A DNA stretch of 64,000 nt, taken from positions 4,030,001 to 4,094,000 of the forward strand of contig NC_003552.1 of assembly GCF_000007345.1 (NCBI RefSeq), given 5' to 3'. The notes under the pieces were generated by a model. The model ran no database searches, was not told where the DNA came from, and saw nothing but the letters and a program-made list of their open reading frames with translations. The stretch is from Methanosarcina acetivorans C2A. GTDB lineage: Archaea > Halobacteriota > Methanosarcinia > Methanosarcinales > Methanosarcinaceae. Made by a program: the position numbers and the translations under genes. Position 1 is the first letter of the stretch; each line of letters starts with the position of its first letter. Below, one piece after another: positions 29,696-38,957 of the stretch.

Positions 29696-30151
29696 GGTTA
29701 GCTCACATATTCGAACGTTATTTGATAGACGTTATCTGATCGAGATTATATACTTGACGCTTTTGAAAAAAACAATAAACTTAATGGTAGAATAATGGAC
29801 AAAAACGGCTGCTACAATAACAGACTCCTGAAGTTACTGTAACCCCATCCATACTTTGGCTAATTATATAAACTAACGGTATATAAAATTAACCTACCGC
29901 TATATATACAGTATATAGAAACCTTTTGTTATAATTATTTGCTGGCTGGACATTAGAGTAGAAAACTTGATCAGAAAATCAATTACAAAATTAACCTGTA
30001 AGAGGTTTTTGGATATTTTTTACATACCTATGCCGCATCTACTATATATAATTAAATATCATCTTTGCAGAAATTTGTGTAGAGGAAATCGGCCCGTACC
30101 TGTAAATCGATATCGACAGCTATTTAAAAAAACAAAGGGGATTTTTCTCAT
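29696..30151. promoter_or_regulatory. Divergent promoter region between lonB and the first TPR gene
   Basis: The sequence is AT-rich. It contains TAACGGTATATA (about 29875-29886) and ACCGCTATATATAC (about 29896-29909), which look like two BRE/TATA-type elements for opposite or nearby starts. No gene is seen in it. Confidence 0.4.
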
Positions 30152-30916
30152 ATGGCCAGAAGCAAGGTAAAAAATCTTCTCCTCCTGAAGCAGATCCACA
30201 GTGCTGTGACCCAGATCAAGAAAGGCAAACTGGATAAAGCCCTCGACACCCTGGATAAAGCCGAGAAATCTGCAAGACAGGCGAAATCCACGGATGCCCT
30301 TTACTATATTCTCTTTACCCGCGGAGGGATCCTTTACTCGGCAAAAGAGTATGACCGAGCCCTTGAGACCTATGAAAGAGCCCTCAAAGTAGGTTCCGAA
30401 CTCCTGGAAACAGACTCGGAAAATACCGATTACCAGCATTACATGGGCACAACCCTGAGCAATACGGGAAATCTCCTCCGGAAAAAAGGTGAAATTGACA
30501 GGGCTGTCGAATCCTATTCCTCTGCCCGTAAAATATATTCGGACCTCATCACAAAGGACCCCGAAAATGCCGTTTACCGCTCATACGCCGGAGAAAACCT
30601 GAATAACTACGGATCCCTCCTCCTGGAAGCCGACTCCCCGGATTCAGCCTGTGAAATCCTGAAAGAAGCCGTAAAAATCTACGAAAAACTCTTTGAGGAA
30701 AAGCCTGAAAATCTGGGTTATCAAGCCGAACTCTCAGTCGTGCTCAGTCAGTTAGGAAGCTGCCTCAAGCAACAAGACCCAGAAGAAACCGAAACCGCAA
30801 AAAAGGCCCTGGAAAGAGCCCTGGAAATGCAGGAAAATCTACTCTCCCAGCAGTCTGATAACGAGAAAATCAAAGAGGCTATCACCCTGACAAAAGAGAG
30901 GCTGGAAGGACTTTGA
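30152..30916 (+). CDS. TPR-repeat protein (254 aa)
   Basis: It has about five tetratricopeptide-like helical pairs: LDKALDTLDKAEKSARQAK, YDRALETYERALKVGSELLE, DRAVESYSSARKIYSDL, SACEILKEAVKIYEKLFEEK and a C-terminal KKALERALEMQENLL. There is no signal peptide, so it is cytoplasmic. TPRs form protein-binding superhelices; no enzymatic domain is present. The N-terminal logic (sensor-like 40-residue helical head, then kinesin-light-chain-type TPRs) is shared with the genes at 31901 and 32850, so the three form a paralogous cluster. The Shine-Dalgarno is weak. Confidence 0.85.
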   Translation: MARSKVKNLLLLKQIHSAVTQIKKGKLDKALDTLDKAEKSARQAKSTDALYYILFTRGGILYSAKEYDRALETYERALKVGSELLETDSENTDYQHYMGTTLSNTGNLLRKKGEIDRAVESYSSARKIYSDLITKDPENAVYRSYAGENLNNYGSLLLEADSPDSACEILKEAVKIYEKLFEEKPENLGYQAELSVVLSQLGSCLKQQDPEETETAKKALERALEMQENLLSQQSDNEKIKEAITLTKERLEGL

Positions 30917-30936
30917 GAGTGGAATTACAGGTTTTC

Positions 30937-31377
30937 TTACAGGTTTTTCCCGGAAAACAGCAGCATATGGACATAGAGCAGAACCATCAGTCCTACCACA
31001 AGCCCCCAGACAAACTGAAAAGTAAGATATGAATAAACGCCAAGAACAAGCACAAATAAAGCGAGGAAGACATTTGCCAGCCTGACCCTCCGCTTCATCC
31101 CGGGGTCGTGCGGAATCCCGGCTTCGTCTTCGTTCAGATCGCATTCTCTGAAATAACGCCTCTCCTGCTGCATGTAGTAGTAAAGCCTCAGGATGAGGAG
31201 ATCTATAACTACGCCCCAGAGAAGCTGCCCTATATAAAGAGTGTAGAAAAAGACAGCTACAACGAAGATAGCTACAAGTATCACATACAATTTTTCATAC
31301 TTGCTTTTTCCAGCAGCTTTACCGTCATCCCTGTCTGAACCTTTATCCCTTTTTTCTTTCTCTGCTTCCCTGTCCAT
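30937..31377 (-). CDS. Small four-helix membrane protein resembling the LonB membrane hairpin
   Basis: 146 aa: a charged N-terminus (REAEKEKRDKGSDRDDGKAA), then two hairpins of membrane helices, FYTLYIGQLLWGVVIDLLI and GVYSYLTFQFVWGLVVGLMV. Both match the inserted membrane hairpin of the neighbouring LonB (IYSYFVAQLLWGIIAGIMIL) in the pattern Tyr-x5-6-Gln-x-hydrophobic-Trp-Gly. It lacks any ATPase or protease domain. It is convergent with the TPR gene at 30152. It may bind LonB in the membrane, or merely share ancestry with its anchor (inference). Confidence 0.65.
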   Translation of the reverse strand: MDREAEKEKRDKGSDRDDGKAAGKSKYEKLYVILVAIFVVAVFFYTLYIGQLLWGVVIDLLILRLYYYMQQERRYFRECDLNEDEAGIPHDPGMKRRVRLANVFLALFVLVLGVYSYLTFQFVWGLVVGLMVLLYVHMLLFSGKNL

Positions 31378-31559
31378 GCTGACCCCCCTATCTGTACATT
31401 TCCTTTCCTAATGTCGATAAGCAGCAAGATGTCCAGAAAACGTGAATTAAAGAAAGGTATAGAACTTCGAACACCTATAATTAAGCTTTTAATAATATAT
31501 AAAGGAGTTGGGAAAAAGCAGGCACATGGAGGAAAAACAGGGCTATTGCACAACAGATA

Positions 31560-31850
31560 ATACTAACTATGTTGCCAATACGACGCTCTCATAATATGAC
31601 TATGCCACCAATACCATGTTATCAACTATGCAACCAACACTTGCAACCAACTATACTACAATACCATGCTACCAGCTATGCTACCAACATTATGCAACCA
31701 ACCTTGCCCCAATAATACGCTCAACAGGATCTATGATATTAAACTATGCCATAATACGGCTTTCATTACAACAAAACCTGTGTTACAGGAAAACCTGTGT
31801 TCGAGATACTGCCCAATATGACCCACCATGTAACAAAATCTACACTACCG
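31560..31850. repeat. Low-complexity ACCAAC/CTATGC-rich leader
   Basis: Short irregular repeats of CTATGCAACCAAC and ATACCATGCTACCA fill the spacer before the second TPR gene. A frame stays open through it, but its composition is unlike the gene and I regard it as untranslated. The rest of 31378-31900 shows no gene. Confidence 0.5.
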
Positions 31851-31900
31851 GTCTATGCTGCAGCAGAACCTATAAAACATTACAGGCGTTTTTTTTAGAT

Positions 31901-32671
31901 ATGTCCGAGACACCCCAGAAATTGAGAGAAGAAGCAGTAAAATATTTTAATGAAACCCTGGATCTGATGCAAAAAGGAGAAAACGCTGAAGCCCTCGAAT
32001 CCCTCCGGAAGGCCGAAAGCTCCGCCCAGAAAGCAGAAGACGGCCCCATTCTGTTCCACATCTTAAAAGTAAGAGGACAGCTGCTCCAGTCCCTGGACAT
32101 GCTTGAAGAAGCCCTCGAAACCTACGCCTTTTCCTTAATTATGAGCGAAAAACTCCTCTCCGAAGACCCGGAAAACAAACTCTACACCGACACCCTCCAC
32201 CTGAACCTCAACAACCTCGGAAACCTCGGCAACGCCTTCCAGAGAATGGGCAACTTCCCTTCCTCAAAACAGGCCTACGAAATAGGCATCGAAATCTGCC
32301 AGAACCTCCTCAATTCCTATCCCGAAAACGAATTCTACCGGATGTACGCCGGAAACACCCTCAACAACCTCGGAGAACTGCTTTTCACAATGGGTGAGCC
32401 CGAAGAAGCAAAAGAAAAATACGAAGAAGCCCTCAAAACCTATTCCCTCCTCCTCAAAAATTCCCCGGAAAAACCGGAATACCTCTCAGACACAGCAATG
32501 ACCCTCAACAACCTCGGAAACCTCTATTCCGAAAAAGGGCAAGAGGCAGAGGCAAAAGAAAACTTCGAAAAGGCGCTTGAGATCCTGAAAAAACGGAGTG
32601 AAAAAGAACCGGGGAATGAAAAGCTGAGGGAAGAAATCAGAATCACGCAGGAAAAACTCGAAGCGATTTGA
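31901..32671 (+). CDS. TPR-repeat protein (256 aa)
   Basis: The start at ATG 31901 (MSETPQKLREEAVKYFNETL) is chosen because it aligns with the start of the paralogue at 32850 (MSGSLRDSAIDHFNKTISLM); the frame upstream is low-complexity. It has about five TPR-like units with the recurrent LNNLGNL motif, for example TLHLNLNNLGNLGNAFQRMG and TAMTLNNLGNLYSEKGQEAE. The protein is soluble, with no catalytic motif. No clear Shine-Dalgarno precedes the ATG, which suggests a leaderless or unusual transcript, as for the gene at 32850. The 180-bp gap to the next gene leaves cotranscription open. Confidence 0.82.
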   Translation: MSETPQKLREEAVKYFNETLDLMQKGENAEALESLRKAESSAQKAEDGPILFHILKVRGQLLQSLDMLEEALETYAFSLIMSEKLLSEDPENKLYTDTLHLNLNNLGNLGNAFQRMGNFPSSKQAYEIGIEICQNLLNSYPENEFYRMYAGNTLNNLGELLFTMGEPEEAKEKYEEALKTYSLLLKNSPEKPEYLSDTAMTLNNLGNLYSEKGQEAEAKENFEKALEILKKRSEKEPGNEKLREEIRITQEKLEAI

Positions 32672-32849
32672 AATTTTCCTCCTCACAGCCTGAGCAGGCT
32701 AATTTTCGCGAATATCTCCACGCGCCTTCAGAAGACTTTCCCTGTATTCAAAGAAAAAAGGGCGAATAATTTCTTATTCTCTAATTTTTTGTGACAATAG
32801 ATGTGTAAAAAACGCAAAATTTAAGCTTCCCTGAATTCATTCTTTTAAC

Positions 32850-35069
32850 ATGTCCGGGAGTTTGAGAGATTCAGCTATAGATCACTTCAATAAGACTATA
32901 TCCTTGATGCAAAAAAGACAAAACAAAGAAGCTTTAGAAGAACTTGAAAAAGCTGAAGAAGCTGCAAAGCAAGCGAAAGCAAACGACATTCTCATCCATA
33001 CCGTGAACCTGAGAGGGCAGCTTATGCTTACTCTGGGCGCTCTCGATGAAGTCCTAAGGATCTGCGGATTCGCTTCAAACTTTTTTGCGGACATACTTTT
33101 GAAAGACCCCGAAAATGAATTCTTCCAGCAAAGTTTTCAGATGAACCTCAACAACCTCGGAACTACCGGCAACTTTTACCATAACACAGGAAGATTCCCT
33201 CAAGCAAAAAAAGCCTATGAAACCGGACTTGGCATCACTCTAAAACTTCTGCAATCTTCTCCTCAAGACGATTTTTTACAAAACTATACCGGAACGACGC
33301 TAAACAATCTAGGAAACTTGCTTTCGGATATGGGGAGAATTGAAGACGCGAAAAACAGGTACGAAAAAGCACTCGAAATGAGAGAAAAACTACTCGAAAA
33401 AGACCCCGAAAATGTAGCATACCAATCATACGTAGGAGGGACACTAAACAATTTAGGAAACTTGCTTAAAAATATGGGGCGCATCGAAGACGCGAAAAAC
33501 AGGTACGAAAAAGCACTCGAAATGAGAGAAAAACTACTCGAAAAAGACCCCGAAAATGTAGCATACCAATCATACGTAGCAATGACGCTAAACAATTTAG
33601 GAAACTTGCTTAAAAATATGGGGCGCATCGAAGACGCGAAAAACAAGTACGAAAAAGCACTCGAAATGAGAGAAAAACTACTCGAAAAAGACCCCGAAAA
33701 TGTAGCATACCAATCAGACGTAGCAATGACGCTAAACAATTTAGGGACATTGCTTTCGGATTTGGGGAAAATTGAAGATGCGAAAAACAGGTACGAAAAA
33801 GCACTCGAAATTTACGAAAAACTACTCGAAAATGATCCCGAAAATGTAGCATACCAATCTTACGTAGCAATGGCGTTAAACAATTTAGGAAACTTGCTTA
33901 AAAATATGGGGAGAATTGAAGACGCAAAAAACAGGTACGAAAAAGCACTCGAAATGAGAGAAAAACTACTCGAAAACGACCCCGAAAATGTAGCATACCA
34001 ATCAGACGTAGCAATGACGCTAAACAATTTAGGGACATTGCTTTCGGATATGGGGAGAATTGAAGATGCGAAAAACAGGTACGAAAAAGCACTCGAAATT
34101 TACGAAAAACTACTCGAAAAAGACCCCGAAAATATAGCATACCAATCAGACATAGGAGGGACACTAAACAATTTAGGGACATTGCTTTCGGATATGGGGA
34201 GAATTGAAGATGCGAAAAACAGGTACGAAAAAGCACTCGAAATTTACGAAAAACTACTCGAAAAAGACCCCGAAAATATAGCATACCAATCAGAAGTAGG
34301 AGGGACACTAAACAATTTAGGGACATTGCTTTCGGATATGGGGAGAATTGAAGACGCGAAAAACAGGTACGAAAAAGCACTCGAAATTTACGAAAAACTA
34401 CTCGAAAAAGACCCCGAAAATATAGCATACCAATCAGAAGTAGGAACGATGCTAAACAATTTAGGAAACTTGCTTTCGGATATGGGGAGAATTGAAGACG
34501 CGAAAAACAGATACAAAAAAGCACTCGAAATTTACGAAAAACTACTCGAAAAAGACCCCGAAAATATAGCATACCAATCTTACGTAGGAGGGACACTCAA
34601 CAATTTAGGAAACTTGCTTTCGGATATGGGGAGAATTGAAGACGCGAAAAACAGATACAAAAAAGCACTCGAAATTTACGAAAAACTACTCGAAAAAGAC
34701 CCCGAAAATGTAGCATACCAATCATACGTAGGAACTATGCTAAACAATTTAGGGACATTGCTTTCGGATATGGGGAGAATTGAAGACGCGAAAAACAGAT
34801 ACAAAAAAGCACTCGAAATTTACGAAAAACTACTCGAAAAAGACCCCGAAAATGTAGCATACCAATCTTACGTAGGAGGGACACTCAACAATTTAGGAAA
34901 CTTGCTTTCGGATATGGGGAGAATTGAAGACGCGAAAAACAGATACAAAAAAGCACTCGGAATTTACGAAAAACTACTCGAAAAAGACCCCGGAAACTTA
35001 GCATATCACTCAGAAGTGAACACGATCCAATGTAAAGTAAAAAAAGTTAAAGGTTCCGGGAGATGTTGA
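32850..35069 (+). CDS. Large TPR protein with about 12 nearly identical repeats
   Basis: 739 aa. A head of about 160 residues like that of the 31901 product is followed by about 12 copies of a 48-residue kinesin-light-chain-like TPR unit. The core is NNLGNLLSDMGRIEDAKNRY, then KALEIYEKLLEKDPENVAYQ. Copies differ at few positions (EMRE/EIYE, DPENV/DPENI, KNMGR/SDMGR). Such regularity gives a long solenoid for protein binding. There is no membrane segment and no enzyme domain. It ends 1 bp before the TPR-nitrilase gene, so the two are an operon and the products likely interact. The number of repeats is expected to vary between strains. Confidence 0.88.
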   Translation: MSGSLRDSAIDHFNKTISLMQKRQNKEALEELEKAEEAAKQAKANDILIHTVNLRGQLMLTLGALDEVLRICGFASNFFADILLKDPENEFFQQSFQMNLNNLGTTGNFYHNTGRFPQAKKAYETGLGITLKLLQSSPQDDFLQNYTGTTLNNLGNLLSDMGRIEDAKNRYEKALEMREKLLEKDPENVAYQSYVGGTLNNLGNLLKNMGRIEDAKNRYEKALEMREKLLEKDPENVAYQSYVAMTLNNLGNLLKNMGRIEDAKNKYEKALEMREKLLEKDPENVAYQSDVAMTLNNLGTLLSDLGKIEDAKNRYEKALEIYEKLLENDPENVAYQSYVAMALNNLGNLLKNMGRIEDAKNRYEKALEMREKLLENDPENVAYQSDVAMTLNNLGTLLSDMGRIEDAKNRYEKALEIYEKLLEKDPENIAYQSDIGGTLNNLGTLLSDMGRIEDAKNRYEKALEIYEKLLEKDPENIAYQSEVGGTLNNLGTLLSDMGRIEDAKNRYEKALEIYEKLLEKDPENIAYQSEVGTMLNNLGNLLSDMGRIEDAKNRYKKALEIYEKLLEKDPENIAYQSYVGGTLNNLGNLLSDMGRIEDAKNRYKKALEIYEKLLEKDPENVAYQSYVGTMLNNLGTLLSDMGRIEDAKNRYKKALEIYEKLLEKDPENVAYQSYVGGTLNNLGNLLSDMGRIEDAKNRYKKALGIYEKLLEKDPGNLAYHSEVNTIQCKVKKVKGSGRC
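33340..35008. repeat. 144-bp tandem repeat, about 12 copies, within the TPR gene
   Basis: The repeat period is 144 bp (48 codons), easily followed by the recurring AAAAACAGGTACGAAAAAGC and its AAAAACAGATACAAAAAAGC variant. Variants occur in blocks (early copies with EMRE, later ones with EIYE and KNRYKK), which points to duplication in groups. Confidence 0.95.
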
Positions 35070-35070
35070 A

Positions 35071-37065
35071 ATGTCAGATAATAAAGAGTCTTTAACTGAT
35101 ACTGAAGAAAAAAATATTGATTGTTTTGAAGAAATAAAGACAAGTCTTGAATATGTTTTAACTGTATCCGAAAATCAACTTAAAATTGATATTGAAAATG
35201 ATGCATACCAATCATTAGTTGTCACAACTTCGAATAGCCTCTCATCCTTATTTCAGCATGTTGGTTTGATAGAAATAGCTAAGAAACACTTAAAGCGATC
35301 AATTGAACTTTGTAATAAAAAAATAGAGGCAGATCCACATAACTTGGCTTACAAATTAGATAGGGCAAAAGCTATATACATTCTAAGGAAAGTAGAGAAT
35401 TTTTTATTTAAACGTACTTTGAGTAAAGATAGTGAAAGCGTACAAAAAACCCATCAAAAAACAACAAGTATCTCTAGCTACGAGAATAATTATTACAATA
35501 GTTTAGTTGAAAACATCGAATTAATCAAGCAAACGGAAAAAGAAGATGAAGATTACGAATCATTTGAAAATTTATACTCTCAGTTAATCGATGAAATGAA
35601 AAGTTTTAATCCAGAAATTTTCTACAACAACTGGAAACTAACAATCAAATTTGACTCCAAAAAAGTTAAAGGAAAACTGACAATAAAAATTGGAGCCACC
35701 ACATTTTTTGATCGTCAACTAACTGAAGAAGAGGCAAAATATAACGAAATTGAAATCGATTTACGGGAGAGGAAATATTTTCCCAAAGGAAAAGAGTTTA
35801 TCACCTTTGAAATTCCAAACCATATGCCAATAATAAAGGAATTTGACTATTTTGAAACAATAGATGGAAAACACAAAACAAGAATCTTGCAACATGATTG
35901 TTGTGGAAATCTATTTACTGGAAAGAACTTGCGGATTGCAGCAGTTCAGCTCAAGTACAATGCATATAAGGAAAATTCGGTTGTGAAAATCATGGCTGAT
36001 GAAGCCTATCACCGAAAAATATTGGCGGTTCTTAAAGCTTTAAGGGGAGAAACAGACATTATAGTTTTTCCTGAATTTTCTATCCCATTTGATTTTCTTG
36101 AAGAGATACAGCAATTCTCAGATGAAAACAGAATTATTGTTGTGGCTGGAAGCCACTATGTCATCGATGAAAATATCGAAAAATATGGGAAACTATTCAT
36201 TCACGAATTCGAAGAGGCAGACTTATTAAAAAATGTTTCACCTATTGTGATTCCTTCATCGAAAATAGTACATAATGAAAAGTATTTAGGAGCAAGAATA
36301 GAAGAACCTGTATTTTTTGAAGATGGAATGGAACCGGGAGAAATAAACCACATTTTCAAACTTCAAGAAAACCTCAACATTGGAATTTTGATTTGCTATG
36401 AGTTTCTGAATACAGAGTTGAGACATCGCTTAGTTCCGATTTGTAATGTAATTCTTGTACCACAGACAAACCCGAAGCCTCAAAGCTTCTACGAAATGGC
36501 TTTGAATGATATTAATCGTCCTCTGGGAGGAGGAAATACGGCTTTTGTTATGGCAAACGGGATCTTTACTGTCGATGGAGAAAAAGGGATTCAGGGAGGA
36601 TATACAGGGATTGCCTTAACGCTGGACAAGCACTCAAAAACGCTAGAAGAAGAAGGTATTATCTTTCCTGTTGGGGGATCCATGGAGCAGCTTGTATTTT
36701 TAGCTTCTATAAACACTGACTATTTCCCTGCCTGGGAAGGCCAAGTAGGACAAGTACCAATCACGACAAGACTCATCCATATCTTTGAAGAATCTGAAAT
36801 ACTTAGGAATCCTGAGGGAAACGGAAAGGAGTTCATCGAATTAATAAGGAAAATTAATTCCTGTGAGAATCGGGAAAAATTAAGAGAGCTTCTTGAGAAA
36901 AACCGTAGAGATCTGAAAAATAGTGAAGATGCAGATAAAGGTAAGGAAAAATCCCTAATAGAACAATACTCCCCCCTCATGAATAAACATATCCAGAACA
37001 TTGAAAACCTCAAATTAGAAAAGATGAAGAAAAAATGCTGTTGTATCCTGATCCCTGCAGAATAA
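35071..37065 (+). CDS. TPR-nitrilase (carbon-nitrogen hydrolase) fusion protein
   Basis: 664 aa. Residues about 20-110 are helical and TPR-like and keep the AYQSLV phrase of the upstream repeats. Residues about 195-285 look like a beta-rich domain (WKLTIKFDSKKVKGKLTIKI). Residues about 286-560 are a nitrilase-superfamily domain with an apparent Glu-Lys-Cys triad: Glu near 334 in IVFPEFSIP, Lys near 397 in PSSKIVHNEKY, Cys near 442 in GILICYEFLN. These enzymes hydrolyse amides or nitriles, or transfer acyl groups; the substrate is unknown. The C-terminus ends in a basic, Cys-rich tail (KKKCCCILIPAE). It starts 1 bp after the large TPR gene stops. The architecture is unusual to me. Confidence 0.82.
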   Translation: MSDNKESLTDTEEKNIDCFEEIKTSLEYVLTVSENQLKIDIENDAYQSLVVTTSNSLSSLFQHVGLIEIAKKHLKRSIELCNKKIEADPHNLAYKLDRAKAIYILRKVENFLFKRTLSKDSESVQKTHQKTTSISSYENNYYNSLVENIELIKQTEKEDEDYESFENLYSQLIDEMKSFNPEIFYNNWKLTIKFDSKKVKGKLTIKIGATTFFDRQLTEEEAKYNEIEIDLRERKYFPKGKEFITFEIPNHMPIIKEFDYFETIDGKHKTRILQHDCCGNLFTGKNLRIAAVQLKYNAYKENSVVKIMADEAYHRKILAVLKALRGETDIIVFPEFSIPFDFLEEIQQFSDENRIIVVAGSHYVIDENIEKYGKLFIHEFEEADLLKNVSPIVIPSSKIVHNEKYLGARIEEPVFFEDGMEPGEINHIFKLQENLNIGILICYEFLNTELRHRLVPICNVILVPQTNPKPQSFYEMALNDINRPLGGGNTAFVMANGIFTVDGEKGIQGGYTGIALTLDKHSKTLEEEGIIFPVGGSMEQLVFLASINTDYFPAWEGQVGQVPITTRLIHIFEESEILRNPEGNGKEFIELIRKINSCENREKLRELLEKNRRDLKNSEDADKGKEKSLIEQYSPLMNKHIQNIENLKLEKMKKKCCCILIPAE

Positions 37066-37162
37066 AATGGACTTCATAATATGCAAGTTGGGACGAAAAA
37101 CCGCATAACTGACTGAAAACGCTAAAGAAAGCTAAAGACTTTTAAAACTGATTCTTCTTTTA

Positions 37163-37323
37163 CAGGCTGTCTCAAAACTAAAGTTAATTCTACAATTGTG
37201 TCAAATTTTTCTACTACAAGGTTAATTCATGTGTAAATTTTTCTAATTTAGGTGGTCTTGTTTTTAAATTCAACGTTGCTCATTATCCAATTGTAGAAAT
37301 GGTTTGAGTTTTGAGACAGCCTG
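37163..37323. mobile_element. MITE, 161 bp, copy A
   Basis: It has perfect 17-bp terminal inverted repeats (CAGGCTGTCTCAAAACT at 37163-37179 and its complement at 37307-37323), further inner CTACAATTG/CAATTGTAG pairing, and a TTTA target duplication at 37159-37162 and 37324-37327. It is almost identical to the copy at 51770-51930. The termini match those of the IS at 55897-57732 at most positions. It is non-coding. Confidence 0.93.
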
Positions 37324-37339
37324 TTTACTTCATTTTCAC

Positions 37340-37560
37340 GCGCAAACCGCTCTCCTGCGTCGAGCGTGACAAGAACGACCCGATACAGCAAATATGGTTT
37401 TATGGGTCAGAATAGGTAATTAAGTCCTCTTTCAGTCCTCTTGAGCGCAGCGAAAAGGACATCGTGCTCCCGAAGCGAAACTCGGGTAGGACACCGTGCT
37501 CCCGAAGCGAAACTCGGGTAGGACACCGTCCTCCCGAGACGGGACTCGGGCGGAAAAGTT
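37340..37560. repeat. Dispersed intergenic repeat, copy 2, with 32-bp hairpin array
   Basis: It carries the ACCGCTCTCCTGCGTCGAGC module shared with copies near 41965 and 52047, then CTTGAGCGCAGCGAAA, then three tandem 32-bp units at 37456-37553. Each unit can form a CCCGA...TCGGG hairpin. There are no spacers, so it is not a CRISPR. No gene is seen between 37066 and 37627. Confidence 0.7.
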
Positions 37561-37627
37561 AATCATCTAAAAATTAAAAAAAGGGCTGTGGAAAAAGTTC
37601 CATAGAAGAGTTCCTTATTCACGGATT

Positions 37628-37837
37628 TCAGGTGAACAGGTCGAAGATATTTCCAAGCGTGCTGCTGTCTGCCTGGTAGAATTCGGTGTATTTGCAGCGT
37701 TTGCAGGTGACATGAGTGAATTTTTTGTTCTGGACATCGAGGACTTTACTGAGGAAACCGCCTGTTGCGCGGATCTCACCTAGAACGTAGGAGTTGTTTC
37801 CGCATTTTGGACAGACGAAATTAATATTTTTGCTCAT
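37628..37837 (-). CDS. Small zinc-ribbon protein
   Basis: 69 aa from the ATG at 37835-37837, with GTGAGG upstream; a longer start at 37852 is less likely. Two zinc knuckles, FVCPKCGNNSYVLGEI and VTCKRCKYTEFYQAD, frame a segment GGFLSKVLDVQNKKFTHV. This is the pattern of the small nucleic-acid-binding zinc-ribbon family seen in many archaea and bacteria. The function is unknown. Its terminal half abuts a dispersed repeat. Confidence 0.8.
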   Translation of the reverse strand: MSKNINFVCPKCGNNSYVLGEIRATGGFLSKVLDVQNKKFTHVTCKRCKYTEFYQADSSTLGNIFDLFT

Positions 37838-38166
37838 ATTTTTTAGCCTCACTATTGTTTTTTAGATAGTTAAAAGAATAAAATAGCTTTATTCTTGCAC
37901 TATTTAATCTTATTGTATAAATTGGGATAGAAAGGACGAATCCGGAACAGATTAAATGGATGCAAAAATAAGAGAGATGATTATGGATGAATATTACATC
38001 TTTATTGGATGATGTTATGCATCATTATAAATTTCATACCGTCATTATGAATTCAGATAAAAAGTTCGTCTGGAAGTAAAAAGGTTAACCGGACTTTTTC
38101 CTTCAGGGGACAGGTTCGGCAGGAAATAAATATATTAGAAAAGAATACAAATACAGCGTTAGACAC

Positions 38167-38631
38167 ATGAAAGTAAAAGCTATAATTACGATCGCCCTGA
38201 TCATCTCGGCTGCTTTATTGGCTGCAAGAGTCACGCCCGGAATTAATCCAAATCAGTTCAGAGAAGGAAAATATATTCATCTTGACACTATGGTAATTGA
38301 ATTTGATAAGACGGATGCGAACGTCCGGATAAGTTACCACCTCAGTCCCTTCGCTCAGGTTTACATGTTCATGTTCGGGAGCAAGCACCTTGAGCCCAAA
38401 ATAGAGGAGATTTTCTTTGATTTTGAGAACATAGAGATCCAGAGAATAGGGATAAACAGTGCTTTGATTCATGTAAATGATATTTCCAGACAAAAAGACG
38501 AAGATTACCTCCATGACTCGAGAGAGTTAGGAATGCAGCCAGATGTGCTTACCCTTGTTTACCCCAACGGTAAAAGGAAGAATATTGAGCACGCTAAAAA
38601 CACTTCAGACATTTTTTATGAGGAGACGTAA
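38167..38631 (+). CDS. Hypothetical membrane-anchored or exported protein
   Basis: 154 aa. An N-terminal hydrophobic stretch (KAIITIALIISAALLAAR) forms a signal anchor, followed by a soluble mixed alpha/beta domain (YIHLDTMVIEFDKTDANVRI and IFFDFENIEIQRIGINSALI). No motif that I recognise. It is monocistronic between the Zn-ribbon gene and cysteate synthase. Part of 38632-38957 is AT-rich promoter-like spacer. Confidence 0.6.
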   Translation: MKVKAIITIALIISAALLAARVTPGINPNQFREGKYIHLDTMVIEFDKTDANVRISYHLSPFAQVYMFMFGSKHLEPKIEEIFFDFENIEIQRIGINSALIHVNDISRQKDEDYLHDSRELGMQPDVLTLVYPNGKRKNIEHAKNTSDIFYEET

Positions 38632-38957
38632 AAATATGGAACAAGCTAAATAATACTCCAGTACTATAGTTTTTAATGAGAGCTAAAAAATTTAATCCAA
38701 AGTTTTTAAAAATTTTCTTGATTGTTTTTCTGAATACTTTCATCGGCGTCTCCGCATAATTCATAGCCCGCTCCTGCTCCTGTTATGCATTCTCAGCGTT
38801 CTATTTTTAACTTAATTTCATTTCAACGGTCTTCCATTCATTAAAAACAATTAACCTAATAAGACAATACATCTCAATAAATAATACATAAAGGATAGTA
38901 AGTCTGAATTTCAGGAACATATATGTAGCAAAAGAAACCCAATTTTCTTTGATAGCA

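Noticed and set aside
33284-34596. Several repetitive minus-strand frames
   Set aside because: Shadows of the TPR repeats; the 144-bp period keeps antisense frames open.
37456-37553. CRISPR-like array
   Set aside because: The 32-bp units are directly adjacent with no unique spacers and no cas genes; part of a dispersed repeat.
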